From NCBI GenBank assembly GCA_963575745.1, contig CAUYUJ010009480.1:413801-477800 (forward strand): DNA of 64,000 nucleotides, given 5' to 3'. Shown here in pieces: positions 30,463 to 41,935 of the stretch. Under the pieces are notes generated by a model. It had not been told where the DNA came from, searched no databases, and worked only from the letters and a program-made list of their open reading frames with translations. The stretch's first letter is position 1. Every line of letters starts with the position of its first letter. The DNA is from Prorocentrum cordatum (Eukaryota; Sar; Dinophyceae; Prorocentrales; Prorocentraceae). A program made the position numbers and the translations under genes.

Positions 30463-30705
30463 GGGGGGGAGGAGGAGGAGGAGGAGGGGGAGGAGGAGGA
30501 AGAGGACGAAAGGAGGAAGGGGAGGAGGAGGAGGAGGATGAGGAGGAGGAGGAGGAGGTGGAGGAAGAGGAGGAGGAGGAGGGAGAGAAGGAGGAGGAGG
30601 AAGAGGACGAGGAGGAGGAGGGAGAGAAGGAGGAGGAAAAAAAAAACCGAAGAGGATGAGGAGGAGGAAAGGAAATGGAAGAGCAGGAGGACGACGGGGG
30701 CGAGG
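30463..30705. repeat. (GGA)n microsatellite
   Basis: GGA with GAA, GAC and GTG interruptions and an A-run at 30638-30646. Frames are artefacts. Confidence 0.9.
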
Positions 30706-30779
30706 ACGGGGAGTGAGCGATCTCGGCGGCGGCGATGAAGGCAGCACGCGGCTGCTGCGAACGCGCTGCAATGGAAGCG

Positions 30780-32280
30780 CACCGCGCCACCTCCCTTTGC
30801 ATCGCCGCGTCATAGCATAGGCATGGCTGCATTGCAAGAAGGCGCGCCGCGCCCGCCGTTCGCTTCGCCGCGCCCAAGCAGGAACGGGCCCGCATTGCAG
30901 AGAGGGGGGGGGGGGGGGCACACCGCGCCCGCCGCTCTCGCCTTGCTGCGCACTCGCGGGACCGCATTGGAGGGGGGCGCGCCGCGTCGCCCCCTCTCCC
31001 TCTGCACCGCCACCACTTAGCATGACTCGGCCTGCGCTACAAGGGGACGCGCCGCGCCCCCACCGCCTGCCCCGTCGCGCCCTACCAGGAGTAGGCCAGC
31101 ATTGCATGGGGGAGGGCCATCCTGGCCTCGCCGCATCTCAGGAGGAGTCGGGCAGCATTCGAGGGCGCGCCGCGCCCGCCCTCCGCCTGCTTCGTCGCGC
31201 GCTACGATGACTGGGCGAGCATTGCAGAAGAGGGGGCGCGCCGCGCCCCGCCTGCTTCTCCGCGTCGCAGCAGGAGTAAGCACTCATTGGGCGGGAGCGC
31301 GCCGCGCCACCCCCCCCCCCTGCCCCGCCGCGCCCTTGCAGGAGCAGGGCAGCCCTGCAAGGGGGCGCGGGGGGGGGGCGGGGCTGGGGCACGGGGCGCG
31401 CGCGCGCGCCGCGCGCCCTCCATTGCCTTGCGCGCGCCTAGCCGCGCCCTGAGAGGAACGAGTAAGCATGGCAACGGAGCGCGCCCCTCCCCTCCCCGCG
31501 CACCGCCCCCCCCCCCCCGCCCCTTTCGCCCGCCGACGTCCTCGCGTCCGGGTGGGGATATGCCCGCATTCCACGGGGCGCGCGCCGCGCCCCCCCCCGC
31601 CCCCCCCTCGCTTCCTCGCTTGCTTCGCTGCGTCAACATGAAAAGGCGCGCGTTGCAGAATGGCGCGCCGCGCCCCCCCCCCCCGCCTTTGCGCGGCCGC
31701 CCCCGCGCAATCATCATTGCGCGCGCGTGCGTGGGGGGGGGAAGGCGCGGGCGGAGGGGGGGGGGGGGCGCGCCGCGCCCCCCCACCCCACCTCGCCTAC
31801 CTCGTCGCGCCCTGCCACAATCCAACTAGCATTGCAAAAGAACCGCGCCCCCCCCCCTCCATCGCCTCGCCACGCCCTAACAAGAGCAGGCAAGCAATGC
31901 GAGAGGGGGGCGGGGGGGCGATGGGGGCGCGCGCAGCGCCCCCTCGATGGGTAAGCCAATAAGCCTTGGGGCGGAGGGGAAAGGGGGGGCGCGCGGGCGG
32001 CGGCGGCGGCGGCGCGGGGGGGGGAAGGGGGGGGGAGGGGCGCCGCACCCCCCGGGTGTTCCTCGCCGCGCCCGAGCATGAGCAGGCCAGCAAGTCAGGG
32101 GAGCGCGCCTCGTCCCACCCCCTTTTGCCTCGCCGCGCCCGAGCGGGGCAGGCCAGCGCCGCGGGGAGGCGCGCCCCGCCCCGCCCCCGGCTGGGGGAGG
32201 GGCGGGGGCGCGCGCAACGCCCCGAGCCCCAATTTGCCTCCCGGCCTCCTTGCGGGAGAAGGGCAGCATGCATTACCAGG
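30780..32280. repeat. GC-rich ~60-115-bp satellite field
   Basis: About 18 diverged units, each recognised by (G)GC(C/A)NGCATTGCA, GGGGGCGCGCCGCGCCC and CGCCGCGCCC(TA)GAGCAGG-like motifs, for example near 30890, 31098, 31218, 31566, 31830 and 32090. Poly-C/poly-G runs vary most. Both strands hold Ala/Arg/Pro-rich open frames that reflect composition. Confidence 0.8.
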
Positions 32281-32312
32281 AAGGGGGCAGAAGGGGGTAG
32301 GCGCCGCCCCCC

Positions 32313-32321
32313 ACACACACA

Positions 32322-32405
<84 letters not shown>
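32313..32405. repeat. (CA)n microsatellite
   Basis: About 45 CA units with AAACA interruptions, followed by CACCAGCACCACC triplets. Confidence 0.95.
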
Positions 32406-32407
<2 letters not shown>

Positions 32408-32503
32408 CGCACCAGCACCAGCACCACCACCACCAACGCCCACTCCACCCACACTGTCTCGCCGCGCCCCAGCATGGGCCAGGCATGAATAGAAAAGTGC
32501 CCA

Positions 32504-33790
32504 CGTTGGCTGGAAACTGAAGTTAACCCTTAGCGGTGGCAGATTATGTTTCCAAGTGAGCGCGGGTGCCTGTATGTTTCGACGAAGGGGAAGGGGCCAT
32601 TCTGCGCGCCCGCGCGCCGCGGTACGCGAACGCGCGCGCGGAGAGCTCTGCATTGCCCATGATCGAAAATTCACAGCGCTGGCCTGGGAGCTGAAGTGAA
32701 GCTTTAGCGGTGACCGATTGGATTTCCAAGTTGGCATGTGGTGTGGCGTATGATCTGTATGACGCAGAATATCGAAATCTACGCGCGCGGGCGTGGGAAT
32801 TTGTGTGGCGTCCACAAGAAAAGGCGCCATGGTGGCCAGGAAACTGAAATCAACTCTTAGCGGTGACCGATTGAATTTCCAAGCTAGCATTGGTCCGGTG
32901 GTATGCTTTTTACGATAACGATACAGAACCCCCCACGCGCGCACGGGGGGTCTGCATCAGCAAAAATGCAAAAATCGCAATGATGGCCACAGAACTACAA
33001 TGAGCCCTAAGCGGTGACGGACTGGGTTTTCAGGTGGGCATGGTTTCTGGTGTTCGCGCGCGTGGGGGGGGGGCAGTCGTGTTCACAGTTGGGAAAATGG
33101 TGTGCAGGCCTAGAAGCTGACGCGGTCCATCTGCGGTGACCGACTGGATTTCCAAGTTAGCATGTGCTTTGACGCGTCGACAGGGCGGTGCAAACCGACG
33201 CGCGTCGCGTGGAGAGTTCCCTACTGTTCACATCATACTAAGGGTCTCAAGGACCCCTTAGCGGTCACCGTTTCGATTTCCAAGTTAACAAACGGCTTCA
33301 CATGTTAACCATGTGGTGCAGCGCGCGACGCGCGCGGGCGGGTGGCGAGAGCTATGGCGCTAACATTAGAAACATCGCCATGCTGGCCTGGAAACCAAAG
33401 TGAACCTTTAGCTGTAACCGATTGGATTTCCAAATGAACACGCGTGCTCATCTATCAACCCGGCGGCTCAGCGCACGACGCATGCTGGTAGAGAGGTTGT
33501 CTGTAGTGCTCACATTACAAGAGTCGCCACGTTGGCCTGTAAGCCACAATGGGTCCCTGGGCGGTCAGCGATCGGAGCTCCAAGGCAACATGCGTTTTTA
33601 CATGTCACCCCTGTGCTGCAGCGTACGACGCACGCGCGAGCGCGCAGGTGGCGAGCTTTGCAACGTTCAAATAAGAAAAGCCCCCATGTTGACCTGGAAA
33701 CTGACGTGATCCCTGAGCGGTGCCTCCAAGGTAACATGTTTTCCATGTGAGCACGACGGTGCGACGCGCGACGCTCGCGGGTGGCGAATT
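32504..33790. repeat. Decayed ~110-175-bp tandem repeat field
   Basis: Nine diverged units carry CTGG.(A)ACTGAA(G)TGAACCC followed by TTAGCGGT(G)ACCGATTGGATT and TCCAAGTTAGCATG. They occur near 32508, 32683, 32838, 32990, 33113, 33247, 33390, 33533 and 33690. Between them lie variable ACGCGCGCG stretches. No conserved frame runs through them. Confidence 0.75.
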
Positions 33791-33865
33791 CTGCAAAGCA
33801 CACATGAGATCAGACGCCATACTGGCAAGAGGAAATAGACTGGAGGGGAGAGGCGGTTGACTTGC

Positions 33866-34003
33866 TGGGGGAAGCAGGAGGAGGAGGAGGAGGAGGAGGA
33901 GAAGGGAGGGAGGAGGTGCGGAGGAGGAGCCCGCGGCGGCCACACCCCCCGTCGTCGTCGTCGTCGTCGTCCTCATTATCATCGTCGTCGACGACGACGA
34001 CGA
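33866..34003. repeat. (GGA)n, then (GTC)n/(GAC)n inverted pair
   Basis: (GGA)n 33876-33900. (GTC)n 33952-33971 and (GAC)n 33988-34001 face each other across a short ATCATCGTCGTC spacer and could form a hairpin. Confidence 0.8.
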
Positions 34004-34013
34004 GGGCACCGCC

Positions 34014-34074
34014 CGCCGCCGAAGGCTCTTACCTGAACAACTTTCTCGGCACCGTGGGCGCTTACGGACGAGGT
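34014..34074 (+). CDS. Candidate short exon, product unknown
   Basis: The plus frame reads AAEGSYLNNFLGTVGAYGRG with mainly G/C-ending codons, followed by GAG|GTGCGG, a possible donor. A family-E element (34201) would lie in the following intron. Only 20 residues, so weak. Confidence 0.2.
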
Positions 34075-34200
34075 GCGGGGGAAGGCAGGAGGAGGGAGGC
34101 GCGGGATTGCCGGCCCTCGGCCCACGGCGACCACCGTGAAGAGTCGTCAGTCCGCGACGCCCCTCTTCCCGGGGGCGCCTGGGAGAGGCCTGGGTAGACC

Positions 34201-34398
34201 AAGAAAAAACACCATAAACATAATCTTTTGGCGTTCCGCGCGGATTTCTTGGATCTGCGCCAGACCCCCCCCCGTCCCTGGCGCGCGGAGCGCGCCAGGG
34301 GCGGCGCCGGAGGCGCCGCCAGGGGGGCCCAGCGCGGAGCCGAGAAATCCGCGCGGAGCGCCAAAAGTTTACATGCTCATGGCGCTTTTCCTTCTTCG
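34201..34398. mobile_element. Family E foldback, copy 4 (complete)
   Basis: Outer arms AAGAAAAAACACCATAAAC / GCTCATGGCGCTTTTCCTTCTT and inner arms TTTTGGCGTTCCGCGCGGAT / its near-perfect complement ending GGAGCGCCAAAA together give about 55-bp inverted repeats. The loop holds nested palindromes GGCGCGCGGAGCGCGCC and GGCGGCGCCGGAGGCGCCGCC. No coding capacity. Confidence 0.8.
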
Positions 34399-34633
34399 AC
34401 TGGGAGGGCCGGGGGTCGCCATGGGGGCCCCTTGACCAGTCCGAGTCGTCACACCCGCCGCTCCCAAATGTCAGCCCCCGGGCCCCCCACGGCCTCCCAG
34501 ATTGCCCGGGGGGCCCAGCCCGCGTTGTCCACCCTCCGGGGGCCGTGCTCGTTGGCTATCGCTATCATGGGGGCCACGGGGCCGGCGAGATCATGCTTTC
34601 AATCGTCACCCCTAGTGGGAAGCTTGTGTAGGG

Positions 34634-34782
34634 CAGGCAATCCGTAGCTGCTAAAACGGCCTTCCCGGAAGAGAAAGAAAAATCCTGGTACAGAACGCAG
34701 CGCGCTCAATAGTAAGCGGCTGCTTGCCGGAAGGAAGAAAACTATTTCCCGGAGCTCCGTTTTAGCAGCCACGGATTTGCCA
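34634..34782. mobile_element. 149-bp inverted-repeat element
   Basis: The arms are GGCAATCCGTAGCTGCTAAA(ACGG) and, on the other strand, GGCAAATCCGTGGCTGCTAAA(ACGG), with TTCCCGG also repeated inside. No second copy or clear target duplication was found in the window. Confidence 0.6.
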
Positions 34783-35064
34783 GCCTTCGCCTGGCTGCTG
34801 ACCAAATTCTCTGCTGAATCATCTACCCACAATCAGCGCCCCCAAAGTCGCGCAGCAGGGGTCTCTCTGGCAGAGGTCGGCGTTGGCGAGGGCTGTGGTC
34901 TGCAGAGGGTGTGGTCTGCAGCGCCCACCCCGGGGGGGAGGCCTCCGCCGCGCCACCTGGAGACCCCGAGGAGGGCAGCATGGCGCCCCCGAGCCCCAAC
35001 AGCGCAGCACGCAAACCACACGCGGGCAGGACCGCACCCCCTGCGGTCGCCGAGAAGTGATGGG

Positions 35065-35130
35065 CCTGTTTTCCACCACCACCACCACCACCACAAAAAG
35101 GTGGATGGGGGGAAGGAGGAGGAGGAGGAG

Positions 35131-35162
<32 letters not shown>

Positions 35163-35275
35163 GGAGGAGGAGGAGGAGGAGGAAGGAGAGGAGGAGGAGG
35201 AGGAGGAGGAGGAGGAGGAGGACCCCCCCCCCTCCACCTTGTGGTGGTGGTGGTGGTAAACAAGACAATCAAGAA
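35065..35275. other. Inverted repeat with (GGA)n loop
   Basis: The left arm GTTTTCCACCACCACC...AAGGTGGATGGGGGG pairs with the right arm, which on the other strand reads CTTGTTTACCACCACC...AAGGTGGAGGGGGGG. The loop is ~140 bp of GGA. Confidence 0.7.
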
Positions 35276-35419
35276 GGGTTGAGCCCTGCGGGGGGCCGAC
35301 CACCGGGGTGCCGGGCGGGCGGTCCTCGGCGGCCGCCTCGCGGCCCTCCCCGCCGCGGCGGTCGCGGCGGCCGCGGTCCCGGTCGCGGTCGCGGTCCCCA
35401 CGCCTGGCTCGGGGCAATG

Positions 35420-35606
35420 AGTATCGTTTATCCGATCCCCATCCCCGGCGGCGTGGCCTTGGCCCCACTGGCCGATTTACCCCCCCTAGATGGGGATACA
35501 GGTCGTTCCCTTCGGGTTTCGGGGGGTGTCTCCCGAACTGGGGTGGTAATCTGGTGGGATCTCGAATGGGATGGGGGATGGGGATGGGGATCGGATAAAG
35601 GATACT
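35420..35606. mobile_element. 187-bp foldback element
   Basis: The arms AGTATCGTTTATCCGATCCC (then CATCCCC) and, on the other strand, AGTATCCTTTATCCGATCCC (then CATCCCC) are nearly identical. The internal TACCCCCCCTAGATGGGGAT ACAGG block recurs near 46250-46290, so part of it is dispersed. A (CCACCA)n/(GGTGGT) inverted stretch follows at 35640-35755. Confidence 0.65.
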
Positions 35607-35779
35607 GAGGCAGGGGCGGGGGGGGCGGGGGCCAAAAAGAATGCACCACCACCCCCACCACCACCACCACCACCACCACCACCACCACCACCATCTTCAT
35701 TCCCCCATCTTTCCTGGGGGAGGGCGGGGGGGAGGGAGGTGGTGGTGGTGTATACTCCTGGGCCCCGTAGGGAGGACGG

Positions 35780-36187
35780 AGGAAAGCGGGCGGCGCCATC
35801 CAGAACGAGGTGAGCGAATTTGAGCAGAGACTGACCGTCCGGGCATTCCTCAAGGCCTGCCACGAAACCTTCTATGAACAAGAGAACGTTATAAGAACAA
35901 GAAGCGGCTTGTTTGAACAATAAAGACCACGCATCAAAACAAGACCGTTCCGGCCATAATGCTCTGATAACATCTCGCGCAGACCACGAACAGCTATCAT
36001 AACATAACTTAGCGAGCCTGGAGGCGGGCCAAGACGCTTCGCCACTGCTTGATGGATGGGTCTGGGAAGAAAGATGTCCTGAAAGTGACTCGCCGCTGTG
36101 AGGCCCCTGGGGCCCTCCACGGGCCCCGAGGCCGCAGAAAGCATCCGAACTCCTGGGGTCTGGGGCCCGCTTCTCTGTGGCGGGCAA
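35780..36187 (-). CDS. Open minus frame through repeat J copy 2, unassigned
   Basis: A minus frame of ~135 codons with mixed composition includes SWPASRLAKLCYDSCSWSAR and later ECPDGQSLLKFAHLVLDGAA. It extends past 35780 into repeat-derived residues. Most of it overlaps repeat J, whose other copy (2634-2835) is not open in this way, and a plus-strand candidate exon overlaps at 36134. I do not recognise it. Confidence 0.15.
35854..36052. repeat. Dispersed repeat J, copy 2
   Basis: Homologous to 2634-2835; shares CCACGAAAC, CCGGCCATAATG / CGGCCAGAAATG, CAGACCACGAA and CGCCACTGCTTGA. Confidence 0.6.
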
Positions 36188-36242
36188 TCAGGAGGAGCTG
36201 CGGAGCTACGGGCATGGCGACAGCGCCAGCGACGACGTGAAG
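36134..36242 (+). CDS. Candidate exon, product unknown
   Basis: The plus frame reads QKASELLGSGARFSVAGNQE and then ELRSYGHGDSASDDVKL, a believable mix of charged and small residues. GTGAAG or GTAACT follow as possible donors. It lies just downstream of repeat J copy 2, as the sirtuin-like exon lies downstream of J copy 1. No family is recognised. Confidence 0.25.
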
Positions 36243-36825
36243 TTGCGAGTAACTCCCTGTTGCCTCCTGCTGGCCAGCTCGGCCTCACTACGAACTCTGG
36301 GCCACAACCCTAGGGACACTTTGTCAATGTAACCCCTCTGGTTACCTGTGACAGACTCTGAGCACAAACCCCAAACTCTTCAAGCTGCTGAGAAGCGAAG
36401 CAACCGCAGGCTGCGTAAAACCAAAATCCAAATCCCGAATCATATCTTAGAACATGCGATTCGTGAGCAAAACGCCCCGAGATGTGCACTCGCTGCCCAG
36501 GAGGAGATCGATGAGCGATCCCTTGCACATCAAATAGCACAACAAAATACAAGAACAAAACAAACAAAACTCTGCCACTCGTTGCTACGGGCCAGGGACG
36601 CCGAGGAGGAGGGGGCGCCGCCGCCGGCGCGGAAGAGAGGGGCGCGAAGGAGGCGGAGGCAGAGGAGGGGCTTCACCCCGCCGGATCCCAGTGGCGCAGG
36701 CCAGCGGCGGCGCGCGACAGTGGCTCGGCGGGGGGAGAGGGCGCCCCAGAGGGCAAGTGGAGTGCGACGGCTGCACGGTTGGCAACATCCTGGGGAGCGG
36801 GGGTCTGGTTGACGCCACGAGCATA

Positions 36826-37492
36826 TACATACATACATACATACATGCATGCATGCATGCATGCATGCATGCATACATACATACATACATACATACATAC
36901 ATACATACTTACATACCTGCATGCATGCATGCATGCATGCATGCATGCATACATACATACATACACACGTACACACATATATACACACATACATACATAC
37001 ATACATACATACATACATACATGCATGTATGCATGCATGCATACATACATATATATATATATGTACATATATATATGTATATAGACATACATACATATGT
37101 ACGTACGTACGTGCGTACATACCTACCTGCCTACATACATGCATACATACATGCATGCATGCATGTATACATACATAATGCATACATGTATGCATGCATG
37201 AATGCATACATACATGCATGCATACATACATGTATACATACGTGCATACACAATACATTGGCACATGCATACATACATACATACATACATACATGCATGC
37301 ATACATATATACATACATACATACATACATACATACATACATACATACATACATACATACATACATACATACATACATACATACATACATACACACACAT
37401 ACATACATGCATGCATGCATGCATGCATGCATGCATGCATACATACATACATACATGCATGCATGCAGGCATGCATGCATGCACACATGCAA

Positions 37493-37525
<33 letters not shown>
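36826..37525. repeat. 700-bp (ATAC)n/(ATGC)n tetranucleotide array ending in (TA)n
   Basis: Alternating runs of CATA and CATG tetranucleotides, with GTAC variants near 37100, end in (AT)n at 37496-37524. Tyr/Ile/His and Met/Cys/Val frames are artefacts. A 22-residue plus frame just before it (VECDGCTVGNILGSGGLVDA, 36750-36815) is intriguing but too short to call. Confidence 0.95.
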
Positions 37526-37529
<4 letters not shown>

Positions 37530-37530
<1 letters not shown>

Positions 37531-38651
37531 GCATGTCTAGATACGCAGACACCCTCCGACGAACTGGACATGCACCTTCAGGGAGGGGGGGACGGTGCAT
37601 AAAGTCGCTGGACTCCAGTGGTGACTTGTACACCGCCACCCTCCCCTGAGTCCCAGGACCAATCCCGTGGAGGGTGTCTGTGTACAGTTGTTCGTGGCGG
37701 ATGGCTGGACATGCGTAAGAGCGGGTGCTGTGCTGCCCCCCCCCGCACACATGGACCCAGGAAACCTGCGACACGCGTGCGGCCAGGACATTGTCCTGCG
37801 CGGTAAGGGTCCACGTCAAGGGTGCATTGGTCACTTCAATCACAGCCCATCGAATCTTGCCAACAGCAGAGCACTGTACGGCACTGTTGCTCGAGCACGG
37901 GAGATTGCCCGATCACTGGAGCCAAGGGGCAGGGCCTGGACTGATGTCCAGCTACTCTGCTGGAACCCCGCGGGGCGCAGGAAGGTGGCGACAGCTGATC
38001 TTTTACGCTTGGCGGCGCCCAGGGGGTGAGACCTCGTTTGATCCGCAGGATCTGGCGGACAACCCGCTGCTTACCTATGTGGCGTGTATACATATATATA
38101 TGTGTGTAAATGCCCTATGTACGTGTGCATGGGAGGATCGGAACATTCTCCTCCTCGCTTTGCTTAGCCAAGTCCTAGACGCACATCCGACGAACGCATG
38201 AAACAACCATGACCCTGCTTGCGCAACGCACTGATGACACACTCGCTGGAAAGCCACAAACCCACGGCTTTTGCGACCAATCGACCTAGACCAGGCCCCA
38301 GAGATGGTACAAGAGTTCAATTGCGGCGCCATCACTCTGGCTGTCAATTTGGCCCGCCATCGCGACTCCACAGCGCGCCGAACCGTGCTGCTATCCACTG
38401 CACGCCCCCGGGCAAACCCACACACGAACTCGTCCAGAGAATCAGCGTGTCAATCTGGCTTGACGAGTACGGCGCGAGCGCAACGCGTCCACGGCGACAA
38501 CCGCGCGAAGCGTCGTGGACAAGCGGCGCGCTCTCGACGAAACGGAGCCCAGAGGTGTCGACGCTCCGATATCGGGCCGCGGGGCCGGCACGATGTCCCC
38601 CCGTGCAGCCGCGCGCTCGAGAGGACTAACTGAATCGCCGAGCGAACTTCT
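37530..38651. other. No gene recognised
   Basis: Unique-looking sequence with open frames on both strands (for example minus to 37843, plus 37667-38029), none with recognisable motifs. Confidence 0.4.
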
Positions 38652-38814
38652 GAAGGGCCCTGGGACACACACACACATAAATACACACAAATAAAAATAC
38701 TCCCCATAGTTTCCAATATGGTCTGGGTTTCTGTCTCCCCGCCCACTTCCCATAGTTTCCCATATGTTCTGGGGAATCGAAGATTCATTGTGTCTGTGTG
38801 TTTCTTTTCTTTCT
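38652..38814. mobile_element. Family G element, copy 3
   Basis: Shares TGAAGGGCCCTGGGACACAC, CTCCCCATAGTTTCCAATAT, CCACTTCCCATAGTTTCCCA and TTCATTGTGTCTGTGTGTTT with 13328-13493 and partly with 7060-7184. No target duplication is evident. Confidence 0.65.
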
Positions 38815-39180
38815 GAATTTCACCATTCACGGAAACGTCCACATAGCAGGACCATACCACGGCGATGATGTCAGCCTTCCATCCCCCGCAGAGCCCCCTC
38901 TCGTCCCTTCTGTCTGGCGCCATCGCGCCTGCGACCGCCATCGCGCCCGCTGTCGCGCGCAGGTGGCCAGTCGCCGTAGGGGTCTGCCATCGCGACCCCT
39001 GGGGGGCGCCCCACTTCATGCAAGACGGACGTTCACATATCCACTTGTCGTTATTCGTATCGCTCTGATTGCTGCTACCATTGCCCTGCGCAGTGATTGC
39101 GTTGCTCGCCGATCGTACTCAGGAGTAGGAACTATGTTCGACGCGTTTGCATCATGATCACGACCGCACGCATCAGAATG

Positions 39181-39372
39181 TCACACATCATCATCCTCAT
39201 CATCCTCATCATCCTCATCATCATCATCATCATCATCATCAGCAGCAGCATCATCATCATCAGTACCGCAACCGTCTGAATCAAGAGATACTCCGCCTCG
39301 ATACACGCAAGCGCACACATGGACACGCCGACGATCACGATCATGAACGGAATCCTCGCCAGGTTGGTGGCG

Positions 39373-39451
<79 letters not shown>

Positions 39452-39557
39452 GCATCATCATCATCATCAGCAGCATCAGCAGCATCAGCAGCATCATCAT
39501 CACCACCATCATCATCACATCACCACCACCACCCACTACCACCACCATCATCACCCC

Positions 39558-39591
<34 letters not shown>

Positions 39592-39652
39592 TCATCATCA
39601 TCCTCATCCATCACCCCCATTCATCATCATCATCACACATCATCATCACCAC

Positions 39653-39710
<58 letters not shown>

Positions 39711-39772
39711 TCATCATCATCATCATCATCATCCATCATCCATCACCATCACCATCATCATCATCATCACCC

Positions 39773-39810
<38 letters not shown>

Positions 39811-39811
39811 G

Positions 39812-39905
<94 letters not shown>
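39181..39905. repeat. 725-bp (ATC)n microsatellite
   Basis: (CAT)n with CAG, CAC and CTC interruptions, in two parts around a 95-bp unique stretch (39262-39372). The 345-codon plus frame (poly-His/Ile/Ser) is an artefact. Confidence 0.95.
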
Positions 39906-41815
39906 GCCAACCAGAGCGACCAATGCTGGAAAACACTCATGACCGCAGAGGCCCTGCAACCACGTCCGACCAACCAGTATCAGGTAAAGGCCAAGGTCGG
40001 CGCGATCGCCCTCAAAGCCCCTGCCGCGCAAACGAAATGGGGGGCAGATCCCCGATCGTCAACCTTCATTGCCTTCTGTTGTGCTTACCAAAGTTCGGCG
40101 GTGGACAAACCGCCCTTTAGAAAGCCTCCCTTTCGTGAAAACGGCCCAAGACCGAAACCGACGGACCTGGACCCGCAAAAATGACGGCTGCGACGACCTC
40201 TCGCGAACCGAAAACGGCCAATTCGCTTATCGACGTGTCGGGGTAGGAGGTCTGTCTACCCCCGAAGAGTATCGTGCCGTGTGCAGGCTGAGACTAGTTG
40301 CAATACTCCCCTGCTGCCTGGCACCACTCTTCGAAAACCGCCCCAGCGAATGCGAGGCCGCATGTTCCTGGGCGGGATGGCGAGAAATGTGCGATTGGAG
40401 GTCCATGTTTTTCCTTGGAAGGTGAATCACTCCGGAACGCTCTGGATGCGAGGATGAATCTCCTTGGGACGCTCTCAGAGCGCAGGGACGGCCGCGGCGC
40501 CCGACGCGGCCTCCAGACCCGCCGGCCCTCAGAGTTCCCCGATCTATCCCCGTCCGAGCTGTCGTTATCGCTGCCCCTGGGCCAAATCCCCTCCTTCGGC
40601 GGCGAGCCCAGGGGGGAAGTGAGAGGGGCAGGCCTTCTCGGAAGGCCGCTGGGCTTCTCAGAAGGCCACCGCACAGCCTTCTCAGATCGGCTGCACGCAA
40701 GTGCGACCCTGGGTAAGAGTGACCTTTCGTGAGCGGCCAAAGGGGGGCCCTTTGGTAGATACCACCAGCTGCGCAATCCGCTGCTATCGAATAGAGTTCA
40801 GCATTCGGGGGGCCCCATTGGGCCCGCACCAGTGGTCACTCCGGCGAAAGGGGGACCAAACACAAGCGCACAACCCGACACTACCGCAGCGCGCTCGGCG
40901 ATCGGGGGGCCCTGGTGGGCCCGCACCACAAGTCACTCCGGCGAGAGGTCGCTCTTACTAGGGAAACGAGCTCTACACACCGACGCTTTTTCCAACCCTG
41001 CGCTGAAATTCGCACAGGAACGCGGATCCTGGTGTATGCGGGATCCTGGTGTATACATTTCTCGTTGCTTCCCTGGGAGAACTGGGGAGAAGTATACCCC
41101 ACACCACCCCGACGTCGTCCCAGACCCTCAAAAGTCGTGGGATGGAAACAAAACCCACCACTGGTGATGTATATGTGTTCCGGTTTCCGAGTTACGTCGA
41201 GCCGGTCCTCCTCCCGCCCGTCCTCGGCCTCGATGGAGGTTATGGCGAGGCCTCTGGCCCAGAGGCCCCCGCGCTGCGAAGCAGCAGACGCCGTCGGAGG
41301 CCTGGCTCCTCCGCCCGCGACTCGCGCCCTCCTCCTCCCCGCGCACGCCCTCCCCCCGCGCCGCCCTCCTCCCCGGGGAGCGGAGCGGAGCGGAGAGAGG
41401 CAGACCTCCTGCTCCTGCTCCCTCCTCACCCTCGCCCTCCGCTTCTCGGGGGCGGCCCAGAGGGGGGCGTCCAAGAGGGGAGGGGGTGCAAGTCGTGGCC
41501 GGCGGCGCGTGCGCGGCCAAAGTGGGGGCCAGGGACGTCATGAAATAAGATAAGAAGAGGCGCCATGAAATCTGGGGAAGTATCATGGCCCACGCCATGA
41601 TATCCACCCCCCCTAGTCATCACCCCCCTCTTTGCCGCCCCCGAGCTTCTCCCCCCCCCCTCTCCCCCCTCGTCCGGCTGCCGCCTCTCCTCCTGGAGAG
41701 AGAAGACCTCCCGCAGAGCGCCACTCACGTGCAGAGGCCCTCCGCCCGGCCTTCCGAGAAGCCGCCTCCCAGGCTCCAGGGGCGGGGGTCTCCATGCCAA
41801 CGGGGGTCAGCCAAA
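39906..41815. other. No gene recognised; short duplicated block at 40807-40947
   Basis: Two ~45-bp copies of GGGGGGCCC(C/T)...GGGCCCGCACCA followed by CACTCCGGCGA occur 97 bp apart (40807 and 40904). A GGATCCTGGTGTAT motif is repeated at 41025 and 41042. A plus frame near 41230-41400 (SMEVMARPLAQRPP...) has exon-like codon use but no recognisable family. Confidence 0.4.
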
Positions 41816-41816
41816 G

Positions 41817-41935
41817 AGGAGGAGGAGGAGGAGGAGGAGGAGGAGGAGGAGGAGGAGGAGGAGGAGGAGGAGGGAGGAGGAGGAGGAGGAGGAGGAGGAG
41901 AGGAGGAGGAGGAGGAGGAGGAGGAGGAGGAGGAT
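41817..41935. repeat. (GGA)n microsatellite
   Basis: Pure GGA with two single-base interruptions. It ends at GGATCCTGCAGG, where the next repeat starts. Confidence 0.95.

Noticed and set aside
36530-37843. 437-codon minus frame rich in Met/Cys/Tyr/Val
   Set aside because: Most of it is the (ATAC)n/(ATGC)n tetranucleotide array.
39147-40184. 345-codon His/Ile/Ser frame
   Set aside because: Translation of (CAT)n; all three frames are open.
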